Positions 22,699 through 35,212 are shown, counted from the first letter of the stretch. The stretch is 64,000 bases of DNA from Hemerocallis citrina (GCA_017893485.1 CM030360.1:19653708-19717707); one strand, 5' to 3'. Notes: generated by a model not told the origin, from the letters alone. Translations and numbers: made by a program.

Positions 22699-24008
22699 CT
22701 CTGTAACGCCCCAAATCCCAAATACAACTGAATTCGAGATGTTCTACAGGATCTTTCCACTTCCTTTAGTACAATTTTACAAGGAAATTTAAACTTTTCA
22801 CTTTACATCAGAGTTTACATAAACTTTACACTTTACATTGCACGGCGGAAATAAAATTTACAACATTTAAATAAATGTACAACAACATTGAATAATCTTT
22901 AAGCATCCGTTCCTCTTTAACCTTTATCATGTCACTTACCTGCATATAAGACTGTGGGTACGTCAGTTTATTCAACCGACGATCATTATACACGGCCATC
23001 CTCTCTATGCCGGAAATAGTATAACTTATTTTCCATATTTAGCAAACACAAACTTATCACATATCAAACTAAAGGGACTACCCTATTGATGTCGTGTTGT
23101 GATTGTGCACTTAGTCCTTAATGCAGTTATTTATGTTGCATGACACTAATGCACACTTGTTCGGATTCTATGCATCCCATACTACATAGGTCCGAGGGCA
23201 AGCCCTTAATCGTTCTTCATCTTTGTAGGGTTCAATCCCTCGCCATGACTTAATCTGCTACTGTAATTACGGTAGGTATCTTAGATGATCTAAGAGTACA
23301 AGCACGTGTACAGAAAACCTGGAGGGGAATCCCACATCATGTCACGACGCATCGTGAAGACAGCCTGTGGCAATTCAACCTCCTTCATAGCACACGATCC
23401 TCATGCAGTCACCAAACATCCCACAAGCGTCGCCACCGGGACGGTACTCTGGAGCAGTATCCACGTCATGTCACGACGCATCGTGAAGACAGCCTGTGAA
23501 ATACTCTCACGCCGACAATCCGATGGCCCTCAACTCATGTTTTTCTTCTACTTTCATCACGTCTCCACTATGTACTAATCCTTAGTTTTTATTAGAATCA
23601 TGAACAAAAATCAAAGCTCTAGAGTTAGCCTCTCCACTAAACCGGACTTATTCATTCATTCAAACATGACCAACCTTGGTCTTTCATTTCAAATTTCATT
23701 CCATTTCTTTCCAAATGTCGGGGGAGACTTAGCTACTCTTTTGTTTCAATTCCAATTCACAATTACTAAAAATAATCTGAGCCCTTCCAGCTCATGAGTT
23801 CTTTTTTTTTCACGATCACCATGAATTTTCTTTTTCATATTCATAGTTCCACAATTATAACCTTCATAAATTCAAATAAATGATTCACTCCGTATTAATT
23901 CATGCAAAGACAAATAGAGTTTACTGTCACAACCAATATTCAACATAAAATTCACAATCTTTATCATAAAACAATTCATAGAATTTCTGAGATGTCAAAA
24001 GTGTTCTG

Positions 24009-24658
24009 AACAGTCGACTTAGAACTCATCCAGTCGACTTGTTCAGTCAAACAAAATCCTTCAGTAAACTGCTCGGAAGAGTCGACTGCTGCACATGGCC
24101 AGTCGGCTGTTCCGCAGCGTTCAAAATTCCAATATCATTTACAGTGCGGTCGACTGTCAATCGACCCAGTCGGCTGTTCAGCTGAGTTACCTTTCAAGTT
24201 CAGTACAGTCGACTGCTACATACATTCGGTCGACTAAGCAGATTAAACTTTCAATTTAAAGAATTCTCTCTTTATTCTGTTCTCACATCATTTTTTGTCA
24301 CACTACAATGTGCTCATGCTAACATAAACATGAAATTCTTATCTGTTTATTAGCATCACAATATAGTTTTCGATTAAATGTAAATTCCACATAACTAGTG
24401 TTTTCTTCTCTCAAAAGGAAATGCTAAACATATCATTTTCCTTTTACTCATCGACAACTCATAGAGATGAATACTAATCCCAATTTAACATGCTAGAACA
24501 TCAAATTAATAATTCACATTAAAAAGTACGTCGTTTCATGAAAATCTGAACTGTATATATTTTCTTTCAATATACCAGTCGACTGTTCACACGACCGGTC
24601 GACTGTAAAGGACATCCACCTCGTACCAGTCGACTCACTCACATGACCGGTCGACTGT
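24009..24658 (-). repeat. GTCGAC palindrome cluster, right chromovirus LTR
   Basis: Same cluster as 5985-6632, with about fourteen copies or variants. The sites near 24032 and 24229 are intact here but mutated in the other LTR. Confidence 0.85.
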
Positions 24659-25319
24659 ACAGGTCAGTTCCGACCTTTTAGATTTCATTAATTCTGCTCA
24701 TTCATTCACAAACATAAAAATTGCATCCTAATTTATTCGTTACAACGTCATAACAAATATTCCATCTTAGCACATAAGGCGACATTATCAATATACTAAC
24801 CTTTGCACATAATTTTTCATGCTACTAACGTAGGTTTCTTTACACAATTCATAGCCATATTCATATCGCACACAACTTGAATTTTAACTATAGAAACACA
24901 TACAATTTGCATATCAACAATTCAATCAATTATAGATCATTTTTCCAATTAAATGTGCATTCTTGTTAATCATTTTCATGCATCATTTTTCTAATTAAAT
25001 CTAGCATGCATTCCTATTTAGAAATAGGAAAAATTTACCCACCTTATTGAAGAAAAGTACAATTAACAACCTCCTAGTCGAATGTCCTTGCAATGAGAGT
25101 GCTCCTCCTCCTAGTCGACGCGCACACAAGCCTCCAAGCACACAACCCGTGAGCTCCTTCCCTTGGTAGCCGGCCTCTCCTTCTTCTAGTTGATGCAAGC
25201 ACAACTCCAACACACAACTCAATCTTTTAACTCACTAAAATAACTACTAGATAATGTAATTTTAGACTATAGATTTGGAGGAAAATAATAAGCACAAGAA
25301 TAACTAGCCATGGAGGGGG

Positions 25320-25327
25320 TATTTATA
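25320..25327 (-). promoter_or_regulatory. TATA box of the chromovirus promoter
   Basis: Minus strand TATAAATA, same place as 7294-7301. As this is the 5' LTR, it is the copy that would start the genomic transcript. Confidence 0.6.
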
Positions 25328-26501
25328 CTAAAATTCTTGACGGAATGGAGGGCTAGGATTAAGTAATTGGTTATAAGATGGAGGGCTAAGATGAAAGTAG
25401 GAGTTACATTAACTACCCACAACCAAGTAACCACCAAGCATGATCTCCACTCAAATTTTCCCATTCCCTCCAAAAAGAAGCAATCCGGCCTACAATAGGA
25501 AGTGCATATTGCACGTGTACGTGCAATACACGTGCATGCAACTAGGTCCAAAAATTGTACATTAAATTTTGTATAAAAATAGTCTTTAAGTTGTATTCTA
25601 CATTACAAGTTGTATTTAAAAATAAATTGACTCATGGGCTTTAGTTTATGGGCCAAAATTTTAAAATAAAATAAATGAATTAAATTTTGGGCTTTAAGAA
25701 AAAGGGCTTTATGTCTAATTGAAAGAGGGCTTTATAGAAAATAATTAAAAGCACATATTTAAATATCTATACTCATCATAATGAAAATAACCATAACATT
25801 TAATTCAACCAAAAATATTGTACGTGCACACTACGTGCAAAATAAAATAATTTTTCATAAATGAAAAATCAGGGCGTTACATATGTACTATGGAATGCAT
25901 AGACTCCGACAAGTATGCATTAGAAAGTCAGCATATAGAATTGTGTTTTCTTGACTTGGTTTTATGCTTGTGTTTTCCAGTTTTCCTACACTTGACACTT
26001 AGTCTAGCTTCACTTGTTGTTTTCATTCCATGATGTTTTCATGCTTTACATCTTTGTTATTTCTCATTCGTTTATCCTTGTTGTTAATACATGCTATTGA
26101 TGACTTTATGTTTTATGATTTAATTATGTTGTATGTTTTTATGTCACTCACCATTTATGGCTGACCCCTTTAGTTTTGGGGGTTAGGGATCATCTCTAGC
26201 CTCATGTGTTACAGGTTGTTGCTTAGAGTTTGGAGGTTGGGATGCTTGAGATAGTTTTGGCGATAAATTGATGGAATAGAGCTTTGTGTAAAAATTTTGT
26301 AAAAAGAAGTATTGTAAAAAGAATGTTGTAATTCAAGGTGTTTTGTATTCCGCTGTGTTTGTAAAGATTGTTGAAAAAAAAGTTTGGAATAAAATTATTT
26401 GTGTTTTTGGGCTATGTGTACTATTACATTGAAGTTGATGCTGGGATTGTGCCACGTATTTTCTAAGATATTATATTAGAAATTCGGGACGCTACAATGA
26501 T

Positions 26502-27743
26502 GGCCAGCGCCGCCCCCTCCCAGATTCGAGAAATTCACTCCTCTTAACGCCAACATTTCCACCATCCTCATGGAGGTTGAGAAGGAAGGGGTACTGCCTC
26601 CAGCCCCAAAGATGAATACCCCGGGCAAGAAGAGGGACAAAGAGAAGTGGTGCCGATATCACTGGGACCATGGCCACGACACCAATTATTGTCGGGCCCT
26701 GAAGAATGAAATTGAGGCCCTCATCCAAAGGGGGAAGCTATCTAAATTTGTGAGAAATGACCAGATCGATCTTCCTCCTCCCCCAGGGGGCTAACAAGCG
26801 TCCTGAAAGGTGCGAGGAAACTCCCGAGTTCGAAGAGGAGCGCATCCTACATCTCATTCTTGGAGGCCCTATGGGAGGCACCTCCAGCTCCTCGCGAAAG
26901 GCCTTCATCAGGGAGGTTAACTCAGTACATGGCATTCCCCCTCCCAAAGGCCTCGGAGTCTCGGTCACTTTTTCAGATGAAGACCTGGAGGGTGTCCGAA
27001 CCCCCCATTGCGACGCCCTAGTGATCAAACTCCATATGGCAAATTTTAAAGTGGAGAGGATACTGGTGGACAATGGTAGCTCCGTTAACATCCTCTTCCT
27101 CGCTGCTTTCAGAGGGCTCAAGCTATCCCGAGACAGGCTGAAGCCCGCCAGCTACACACTCCACGGCTTCACGGGAGTGCCAGTGACTATCGAAGGGGTA
27201 ATCACCCTCGACGTAACCGCTGGCAAAACTCCTACCACCCGAACGGAGCCGATGGACTTCATGGTCGTCGATGTCCCCGCTGCTTATAATGTGATTCTAG
27301 GCCGACCTGGCCTAGCTGCTCTAGAGACCGTCCCCTTGACTTGTCACCTCAAGATGAAGTTCCCCACCAGGGCGGGAGTAGGGGAAGTAAGGGATAGTCA
27401 AGAGATGGCCCGTAAATGTTATATGACCTCCACTGGGGGACCAGTCCTCTCCCTCGAGTCTCTTGAGATTCTCAAAGTGAATGTCCGGCCAACGTCCAAA
27501 CCGGTGGATGAATTGGAGGAAGTGCTCTTCTCCGAGCAAGATCCGAACCGCAAGTTCCTCATCAGCAAGACCCTCCCATCTGCCCTATGTTCTAACATAG
27601 TCCAATGCATTAGAAAGAACCGCAACCTCTTCGCATGGTCGGCTGCGGACATGCCAGGAATCTCCGAAGAACTCCTCGTCCACCACTTGAGTGTTGCTCC
27701 GGGGTCCACATCGGTCCAACAAAAAGGTGCAAATTTTCCCTGA
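26502..27743 (+). pseudogene. gag end and protease of element A
   Basis: This continues the gag broken at 1698. The zinc knuckle of the Tat type reads WCRYHWDHGHDTNYC at 26650-26694. A one-base loss near 26787 shifts the frame. The protease lies in 26757-27743 with active site ILVDNGSSVNIL (Asn where Ser or Thr is usual, shared with element B) and C-terminal VILGRPGLAALE. Two further one-base deletions at about 27726 and 27740 break the join to RT. Confidence 0.9.
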
Positions 27744-28766
27744 GCGCCAACAAGCTATCAAGGAAGAAGTGGACAAGCTCCTTAAGGCCCGGTTCATCCA
27801 AGAAGTCAACTACCCCGAATGGCTCTCCAACGTTGTTATGGTTAAGAAGTCCAACGGGAGTTGGAGGATTTGTATCGACTTCACGGACCTGAACAAGGCA
27901 TGCCCTAAAGATCCATTTCCTCTCCCAAGCATCGATACATTGATTGATGCCACTTTGGGTCATGAGTTGCTCAGCTTCATGGACGCCTTCTCCGGGTATA
28001 ATCAAATCTGAATGTTCCCCCGGATATTCCGAGGACCTCCTTTGTCACCGATCATGAGCTCTACTGCTATAGGGTAATGCCCTTCGGGTTGAAGAATGCA
28101 GGTGCGACATACCAACGCCTTGTCAACAAAGTCTTTCAGAACCAAATCGGCCGAAACATGGAAGTATATGTTGATGATATGCTGGTCAAGAGCATCCATG
28201 GGGCCGATCATGTGGCCGACCTGCAGGAGGCATTCGATGTATTAAGAAGGCATGATATGAGGCTGAACCCGAACAAATGTGCGTTCGGAGACTCATCGGG
28301 AAAATTCCTAGGCTTCATGGTCAGCCAAAGAGGAATCGGAGCCAACCCCGAGAAGATCAAAGTCATACTGGACATGGCTCCTTCCAAAAGCGTGAAAGAG
28401 GTTCAGAAGCTCACGGGGCACCTTGCAGCCATAGAGCGCTTTCTGTCCAAGTCAGGGGAGATGTGTCTTCCCTTCTTCAAAGCCCTTAGGAGGACTAAAG
28501 GCTTCGAATGGGGTCAACAGCAACAAGAATCATTCGATCAGTTGAAAGCCTATTTAGTCAACCCCCCGCTCCTCAGCAAGCCTATCATCGGGGAAAACAC
28601 TCTACCTCTACTTAGCTGCCTCCGAACAAACCCTCAGCGCTGTCTTGATAAGGGAAGAAGACAAGGCTCAGAAGCCCATTTATTACGTGAGCAAGGTACT
28701 TCGGGATGCCGAGCTCCGCTACCCAAGATTGGAGAAGATGGCATACGCCTTGGGAATGGCAGCTAG
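27744..28766 (+). pseudogene. Reverse transcriptase of element A
   Basis: RT motifs are WLSNVVMVKKSNGSWRICID, LLSFMDAFSGYNQI, MPFGLKNAGATYQRL and the catalytic MEVYVDDMLVKS near 28160. A CGA-to-TGA stop is at 28009-28011, then a one-base deletion in a C tract near 28020. Another one-base insertion near 28600 moves the frame before RNase H. The enzyme cannot be made from this copy. Confidence 0.9.
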
Positions 28767-29388
28767 GAAGCTTCGCCCTTATTTTAAGTCCCACTCGGTG
28801 GTCGTTCTTACCGACCAACCGCTTAAGCAAGTTCTGCGCAAATCCGAGACATCGGGCCGGCTGAAGAAGTGGTCGATCGAGCTGAGTCAGCATGACATAT
28901 CATACCAGCCTCGGACCGCAATTAAGGCTCAAGCCTTAGCTGAATTCATTGTTGAGAGCACTATCCCAGAGATTAGCCAAGCAGCAATGGGGCCTCTTCT
29001 CTGGACGGTATATGTAGACGGATCCTCTTGCACCGAAGGGAGCGGGGCCAGGGTCATTCTGGCGGGCCCAGATGATTTCGTTCTCCAATACTCCCTCTGT
29101 ATCAACTTCAAGGCCTCCAACAATGAAGCGAAGTATGAAGCCCTTATAGCCGGCCTCGGCATGGCTCGCAAGGCAGGGGCACAATGCCTCCGAATCTTTA
29201 GCGACTCTCAGCTGGTCGTGAATCAAGTCTTAGGCAAGTACGAGGCGCGAGATGACCGAATGGCTAAGTATCTAGCCAAGGTCCAAAATCTCATGGCTTC
29301 ATTTGAAGAGGCGCTCATTCAGCGGATCCCCAGAGAAGAAAATTCCCAAGCAGATGCCCTCTCCAAGCTAGCCTCCTCCTCCCTTTAG
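28645..29388 (+). pseudogene. Dual RNase H of element A
   Basis: A degenerate gypsy-type RNase H (PIYYVSKVLRDAELRY, LTDQPLKQVL) is followed by a complete second RNase H with all four acidic positions visible: WTVYVDGSSC, NNEAKYEALIAGL, IFSDSQLVVNQ and NSQADALSKLAS. Acquisition of this second domain is a known trait of the Tat lineage. The frame ends at TAG 29386-29388, where element B has CAA. Confidence 0.9.
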
Positions 29389-30732
29389 GGTCTCGACCAG
29401 ACCATCCTGATTGATGTGTTCCTCAGACCGAGCATAGAAGTAGAAACCCCCGACTCGATGGAGTCGCTGCCCGTCCAGCTTCAAGACAACTGGATGAAAC
29501 CTCTAATAGAATTTATAAGGGATGGGCTCCTCCCCGAAGGCCCAAAGGAAGCTCGCAGAGTCTGAACCAGAGCGGAGCGGTACACCCTTGTTGAAGGGGT
29601 CTTGTACAAATGCTCCTACAACCAAGTAGACGGCAGACCCTACTTGAGGTGCCTCTCCCCGAAAGAAGCTTCATATGCCTTGCAAGAGCTCCACGAAGGT
29701 ATAGGCGGAGCACATTCAAGGTCAAGGTCCCTCGCCAGGAAAGTGTTGAACTATGGGAACTTCTGGCCTACCCTCCTACAAGATGCCGAACGGCATGTCC
29801 AGCAATGCAGTTCCTATCAGTAGTACTCCAACATTCGTCACCTACCCCAAGCACAACTCACCTCCCTATCAAGTCCGATCCCTTTCTCAATGTGGGGGAT
29901 GGACTTACTAGGACCATTTTCACCAGCTCCCGGCCAACTCAAATTCTTAGTCGGGGCAATCAAGTGGATAGAGGCCGAGCCTTTAGCTACAATCACTGAG
30001 AGCAAAGTGCTTCATTTCTTCTGGAAGAACTTCATTTATAGGTTCGGCGTCCCTTGGGTCCTAATAACCAATAACGGAACACAATTCACAAGGGTTGCAT
30101 TCCGATCTCTGTGTGAAGACCTCGCCATTCAGCAGCGCTTCTCCTCTGTCTCCCATCCTCAATCAAACGGCCAAGTGGAGAATGCCAACCGACAGATCCT
30201 TTCCGGTATCAAGAAGAGGCTGGATAAGTCCGCCAAAGGCTTGTGGGTGGAGCAGCTCCCTAACGTACTGTGGAACTACTGCACTACGAAACGGACCCCC
30301 ATAGGAGAGTCGCCCTTCAATCTGACCTATGGGTCCGAAGCTGTGATCCCCTTGGAAGTCGGTCTACCATCTCCTCGTCTTATGGCCTATGAAGAAGAGC
30401 AAAATGCTAGAGAGCTTCGGGCAAATTTGGATTTGATTGATGAGCTCTGCGAACGAGTGTCAATCCGCCAGCAAAATTATCGAAGGAGGATCGAGCTGGC
30501 CTACAACAAGAGAGTCCGTCCCACCAATCTCAAAGAGGGGGACTTAGTCCTCAGAAAGCTAGCTATCTCATTCCCCAGCCAAAAGAGTAAGCTAGCTCCA
30601 AATTGGGAAGGACCGTACCGGATTACCAGAGAAGTTCGGCCCCGAACATACCGTCTCGGAGATCTTGAAGGCAGAGAGATTCCCAGGACTTGGAATGCCG
30701 ACCATCTATTGAAGTACCAAGAGGGCGCCTGA
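29389..30732 (+). pseudogene. Integrase of element A, catalytic Asp replaced
   Basis: The zinc finger (ALQELHEGIGGAH...CSSYQ) has lost its last Cys of CXXC (CSSY; element B has CGSC). The first Asp is in MWGMDLLGPF, but the second catalytic Asp is Asn (LITNNGTQFT against VTDNGTQFT in element B). A short deletion removes residues before KWIEAEP. The Glu-bearing SNGQVENANRQIL and a C-terminal GPYRI module remain. Stops are at 29563 (CGA-to-TGA) and 29821. The last 843 bases (29890-30732) are open. Confidence 0.9.
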
Positions 30733-30909
30733 GCGCCTCTCTAAGTACCTTCAGATGTCGAACCGTTCTTTTCCTTTCACTTGTATTTTACTTCTTTATT
30801 TCTTCAATGTAATAACAGCTTGCAACTTAGAAGCAGCCGACTAGTGCTTATCAATAAAGAACTTCTTTTTTCCATCTGTTTGCATCTCTCTGTTTTTAAT
30901 TTCTTTCAC

Positions 30910-31490
30910 TCAAATAACGAGTTTGGAGTCCAATACTTGGCTCGATTCCGCTTCGTAAGCTCGCTCTTAAGCGAGCTAGAAGTGGTTCGCCATTCGGAAT
31001 TGCTCCCACAGCCGTTGAAACATACTCGAACGACGAGTTCGGAGTCCAACACTTGGCTCGAGTCTGCTTCACAGGCTCGCTCTTAAGCGAGCTAGAAGTG
31101 GTTCGCCATTCATAATTGCTCCCACAACCATTGAAATATACTCAAACGACGAGTTCGGAGTCCAACACTTGGCTCGACTCCGCTTCGCAGGCTCGCTCTT
31201 AAGCGAGCTAGAAGTGGTTCGCCATTCGAAATTGCTCCCACAACCGTTGAAATATACTCAAACGACGAGTTCAGATTCCAACACTTGGCTCGATTCCGCT
31301 TCGGAAGCTCGCTCTTAAGCGAGCTAGAAGTGGTTTGCCAATCAGAATTGCTCCCACAACCGTTGAAACATACTCAAACGACGAGTTCAGAGTCCAACGC
31401 TTGGCTCGACTCCGCTCCGCAGGCTCGCTCTTAAGCGAGCTAGAAGTGGTTCGCCATTCGGAATTACTCCCACAAATGTTCAAACGTGCA
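30910..31490 (+). repeat. 116-base hairpin tandem repeat of element A
   Basis: Five copies with starts near 30914, 31030, 31146, 31262 and 31378. Each unit contains GCTCGCTCTTAAGCGAGC, a six-base-stem hairpin, and GAATTGCTCCCACAACCGTTGAA. The related 111-base array lies at the same place in element B. Confidence 0.93.
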
Positions 31491-31781
31491 CCGCCGCTGC
31501 ACGCGAAGCTCCTACAACTAGACTAGATATGGGAGAAGAGTACTTGGAGGAGCTAACCATTGGTTCTTATGGTTCATTTAAAGTTGGAGTTAGACATTCC
31601 GCGCCCATACAAAGAAAGATTCGCTTCTGATTATGAGTCATTGTTAAACACACAAACACAGAAGAGGAACTAGCTTTCACTTATATGAAATTTTAGTGCA
31701 CAAGAGCGTTCAAATTACAAGACCAAGTTACTGCTATGAGGTGCTACAAAAACACAAAGAAGCATAATTACAACAACTTAT
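31491..31781. other. Element A spacer
   Basis: No open frame or repeat recognised. It separates the hairpin array from the antisense genes. Confidence 0.4.
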
Positions 31782-32621
31782 TCAACGCTTCTTCGGAATG
31801 GGGATGTTTCGGTTCAAAGACACTCGGGGACGGCGTTTCCTAACTTCGGAGCTCGTCTGTAGGCCAAAGGAGCGAGATGCCTCTTCGGCACTGCCTCTGA
31901 CCGTGGCCCCAACCGAAGCGCCACTAGACGAGGCAGCCACCCCACTTTGAGCATCGGCCGGGCTCCGCCTAACGACAGGCGAACGAGTTGCGAGCTCGTA
32001 AAAAGAGATTTCCCTCTCGCTCTCTTCGCGAGTACACGACGTGCTCCGAACGTGGATTCTTGCTGGCTGAGGTTTGAGTCGAGCGACTTCCTCCTCGAGC
32101 TCGACGATCCGATCCTTCAAAGAATCATCCTTCACAGATATCTTAAAGCGAGGAAGCCAAGCAGAGCCTTCAGTGTCAGAGCTATCGGCAATGATTCGAC
32201 GAAGGTGGGTCACTTAGATACTTCTGTCGACCATAACCCTCCTTAACTCGTCAACCTTTGCCGTCAACTCGTCGTGCTCGGCCATCAATTTACCCACTGC
32301 CAAGGCTAACTTGTCTTCCTCCGCCAAAAGTTCTTCCTCAGCTATCTTCAAATCTTGAACTTCCGCCACAAGATTACCTTCCGCTCAAGTCACATCGAAC
32401 AGTGCCTTTCGGAGCAACTCCACCTCGCCTTCAAGACGAACCTCACGAGATCGCTTCCGTAGTTGTTTCAGCTCGGAGAAATACACTCTCGCTGTTGCCT
32501 TGACATCCTCTAGATCCAACTCGCTTTTGAGGAAGCACTCTCGGCTGCGAGAGAGGGCCCGCTTTGCCATTTTCAATTCAATGCGAAGGCAAGAGACCTC
32601 GGCCGCCGAACTCGACTCAAC
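31782..32621 (-). pseudogene. Antisense coiled-coil exon of element A
   Basis: On the minus strand, TTTTCAG ends at 32622, then an open region reads with heptad-rich segments (KSELDLEDVKATARVYFSEL, KDRIVELEEEVARLKP) and a Ser/Ala-rich tail ending RRPRVSLNRNIPIPKKR. Two in-frame stops (near 32384 and 32216) break it. The element B counterpart is 46956-47795 with the same tail. Function unknown; it could be a terminal exon of the antisense gene at 33001-35212, because it starts in the same codon phase. Confidence 0.7.
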
Positions 32622-33000
32622 CTGAAAAGAGAAAAAAATATCAACACAGAGAACAAAAAAGTGTCTTCAACACTTAGCGAAATTTCAATGTGCTTGCAAC
32701 GCTTGAGTTCTCAACACGAATAAAAAAGTGTCTTCAATACTTAACGAAATTTCAATAATAGTAACACCGTCCTCGACATAGCAAAATTCCAAAACAAGTC
32801 GAACACAAAGCAAAGTCAAAAATTTCAAACATCCGGCCAAGGTTTCAAAAAGTGAATCGTTTCATTAAAATCCAAAATATATATAAGAGCGGTGGCCAGT
32901 CCGCGGTTTGGCGTTACAACAAAAAAAGAAGAAGCAAAAACAACGAAAAAAGAGGCGACTAAGTCAGGGGTCCACCTCGTGAGGGTGTTTCGACACGTCA
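32622..33000. other. Element A antisense spacer
   Basis: AT-rich, with duplicated AAAAAAGTGTCTTCAA(C/T)ACTTA and GAAATTTCAAT segments near 32670 and 32730. No domain. Confidence 0.4.
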
Positions 33001-35212
33001 TCACTCGGCACGGTGACTATTGGCCCCCTTAGTGTTCACCTCGTCCTCGGCTTCCTTGTCCTCCTGCTCGGCTACGAGCTCGGCCACGGGCAGTTGGTCC
33101 TCCCCCTCTATGGGGTCATAAAAGTAGTAGGAGGGACTTTCGAACCCGGGGGTGCGAGCCGCCACGTGCTGCAGTGCTCGGGCGTAGGCCTCCTCCATGT
33201 TTTTGAACATGTGGGCTTCGGCCTCGTCCCGAATGGCCTGCTCTGCTGCCACCACCCTCGACGCCTGGTTGCTCAATGCCTCCTCGGACGCCTTTCGAGC
33301 CTCCTCGGACTCCCTCAATGCCTTGGACAGCTCCTTTTCAAGACGAGCCTTCTCCTTCTCCAAGGCTCCGACCTTGGCAGCCTCGGTAGTCGAGTTCTTC
33401 AGAGCTCGGTGAGCTTTGCCTCAAGACCAGCCACCTCGGCAGCGCGCGAAGCGGAGAGTAGCTGCTCGGCCTCGAATAGTTTGATCGCCTTGGCACGCTC
33501 CGACCTCTCCCGATCATTCAGCACCTTCATCTCCTTCTCTTGGTTCGCAAACTCCTCGAGCAAGTGACTGAAGTGGCAGAGAGTCTGCAAGCGACACAAG
33601 AGAAACTGTTATTCCCTAACGAAAAAACTTAGAAAAGTTTTTGAGAAATTTTTTATACTCACCGACATAGTGTTCCGAGCAATCTGCATGGCATCGTCGC
33701 CTACGGAACCCGCCTTCATCGCAGCACGGTCTTTGGGGGTCGGCAGGTGCTTCACCTCTTGCATACAGATACCCCCGTCGCCGAGGAACCCGTCCACCTT
33801 CATCACCCGCTAGTCGGAGACGAAGAGGCGCTTATGCTCCTCGGAAAGGATCTGCTCAGCCTCGGCAGTGAGCGGCGGAACCTAAAGAGCTAAGGCTGCA
33901 CCCACAGTGAACGTCCCGCTCGACGACCCGGGCGCATCAGCCTGAGCGGCTCGAGCAGGCGCCTTCGATGGAGCTTGGGCGGGTGTTTCTGAAGGGGCTT
34001 GGTCAGGCGCATCCGAAGGCACCTCGACAACCGGCTCCACAATGGCCGGGGATGCCGAAGGGACCTTCGCTGCTCAGCCCCCCTGAGGCCCTGCTACGGT
34101 CCTCTTCCTCTTCCTCGACTCATGCTCTTTTGCCGCGCGAGCCTTGGCCATCAATCCCTTGTAGTCCATGCCGGGGCTCTCTGAAAAAACCGAACAAAAG
34201 AGTTAGAAAAAATTAACCAAAAGATAAAACTAAAGCGAGAAAAGAGAGAAAGCATACTGGGTTCGATCGGACTAAGACCCCCACGAAATAAGACCTCCTC
34301 GGTGATGTCCTTCCAACTGAGGATCAGAAGTCTGAGGAGCTTCTCCACCACCTCTTCCTCTTCTCTCGTGAGCACCAGCTCCTTCTTCACCCACTTCGGA
34401 ACCCCGGTCTTCCACAGCGTCGGAAAGATCCACGGCTCGGGAGCACAGGTGAGAAAGTACTTCTCCTTCCAGTGCTTGATCGAGTCCGAGTTCTCGATCA
34501 ACTTCACGCCCTTCCTCGGCAACAAATAATACCTCTCCTCCATCTTGCTCATCTGACAGATGCGGTAGAGGCTTCGAAGCAAAACCATCTCCGGCTGCAC
34601 GCCAATCGCTTGGCACTGAAGGACAAACGCGATGACGTGCCGCCACATGTCCGGCATGAACTGAATGGGACTCAGTCCATACCACTGCAGAATCGCGATC
34701 ACGAAGGGGTGCAGTGGCAGCCGAAGCCCGGCATTCGGTGCGTCGTACGGAAAGACGCAAGTATTAGCCGAAGTCGCCGTGCATGCTCAGATACCGGGAC
34801 CAGGGAGTAGAAGCACATACTGTTTGGGGATGCAGAACCCACTCCTGATCCGATGCAGATCTGCCTCGGTCAAGATTGAGGGAATCTGGTCCACTTCGGA
34901 AGGGTCCCTCGGGTCATTCTCCTCGTATGACAGAGCCATGCCCTGCGTCACCTTCTCCAAGATATCTTCGGGGTAACTTTGCACCCCACCAACACTAGAT
35001 AAAACTGATGGGTGCCGACCCAACTCTCCTGCTGTCTTCGGGTGCTCAACTTTCGTCGCCACCCCGACCGGCTCGGCAACTTCCTTCCCCTTGCTCGGCC
35101 TAACCTCCACCGGCTCGGCAACTTCTTTCCCCTTGCTCGGCCTAATCGCCACTACTCGGCCGATGTCTTGGTCCGAGGTGGGGGTCTCGTCCTCAGAAGA
35201 AATCTTAACCAT
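33001..35212 (-). pseudogene. Antisense spliced gene of element A (gypsy-associated extra ORF)
   Basis: Three exons: 35212-34258, 34180-33663 and 33584-33001, with introns of 77 and 78 bases bounded by GT and AG. Start MVKISSEDETPTSDQ. Exon 1 holds the domain catalogued as putative gypsy-type transposon (Transposase_28, recognised from memory): LHPFVIAILQWYG, FMPDMWRHVIAFVLQC, KHWKEKYFL. Exon 2 has VMKVDGFLGDG and HLPTPKDRAA. Exon 3 is a coiled coil ending in an acidic tail. Stops occur in exon 1 (near 34789) and exon 2 (near 34080, 33880 and 33812), and there is a frameshift in exon 3 (near 33400). Function is unknown; such antisense ORFs are known from Tat elements. Confidence 0.85.

Larger units (their letters stand above)
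4675..25881 (-). mobile_element. Chromovirus (Tekay/Del-like Ty3/gypsy), full length, nested, itself interrupted
   Basis: Two LTRs (4675-7850 and 22702-25881) flank internal DNA read on the minus strand. The 5-base duplication TATGT is at 4670-4674 and 25882-25886. Without the CACTA insertion it is about 11.6 kb. Minus-strand order: primer-binding site, acidic coiled-coil ORF, gag, protease, RT, RNase H, [CACTA], integrase with GPY/F module and C-terminal chromodomain, polypurine tract. The chromodomain places it in the chromoviruses; LTRs above 3 kb and the initiator-Met primer site fit the Tekay/Del lineage (inference). In the first 160 bases the LTRs differ at about five sites. Coding regions carry stops and a frameshift. 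Confidence 0.94.
22702..25881 (-). repeat. 5' LTR of the chromovirus
   Basis: 3180 bases, pair of 4675-7850. On the minus strand it starts TGTAACGCCCTG and ends GGGGCGTTACA next to the primer-binding site. Confidence 0.95.
1699..26496 (+). mobile_element. Solo LTR of a Tekay/Del-type chromovirus, split by a later insertion
   Basis: It starts TGTAGAACCCC and ends GACGCTACA, with a 5-base target duplication ATGAT at 1694-1698 and 26497-26501 inside element A gag. Only 1699-4674 and 25887-26496 belong to it (about 3.59 kb); the rest is the nested chromovirus. No coding domain, primer-binding site or second LTR is present in these parts, so it is read as a solo LTR left by LTR-LTR recombination. 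Both ends resemble the nested chromovirus LTR (for example a repeated CACGTGC followed by AATATTTTTGG near the start and ATTCGGG near the end), so the two are related families. It has a TATA box at 2492 and an AATAAAA signal near 26388. Confidence 0.9.

Noticed and set aside
1699..26496. Considered as a complete outer LTR retrotransposon instead of a solo LTR
   Set aside because: The left 2976 and right 610 bases show no similarity to each other by eye and no primer site or gene, as expected for one LTR split by an insertion.
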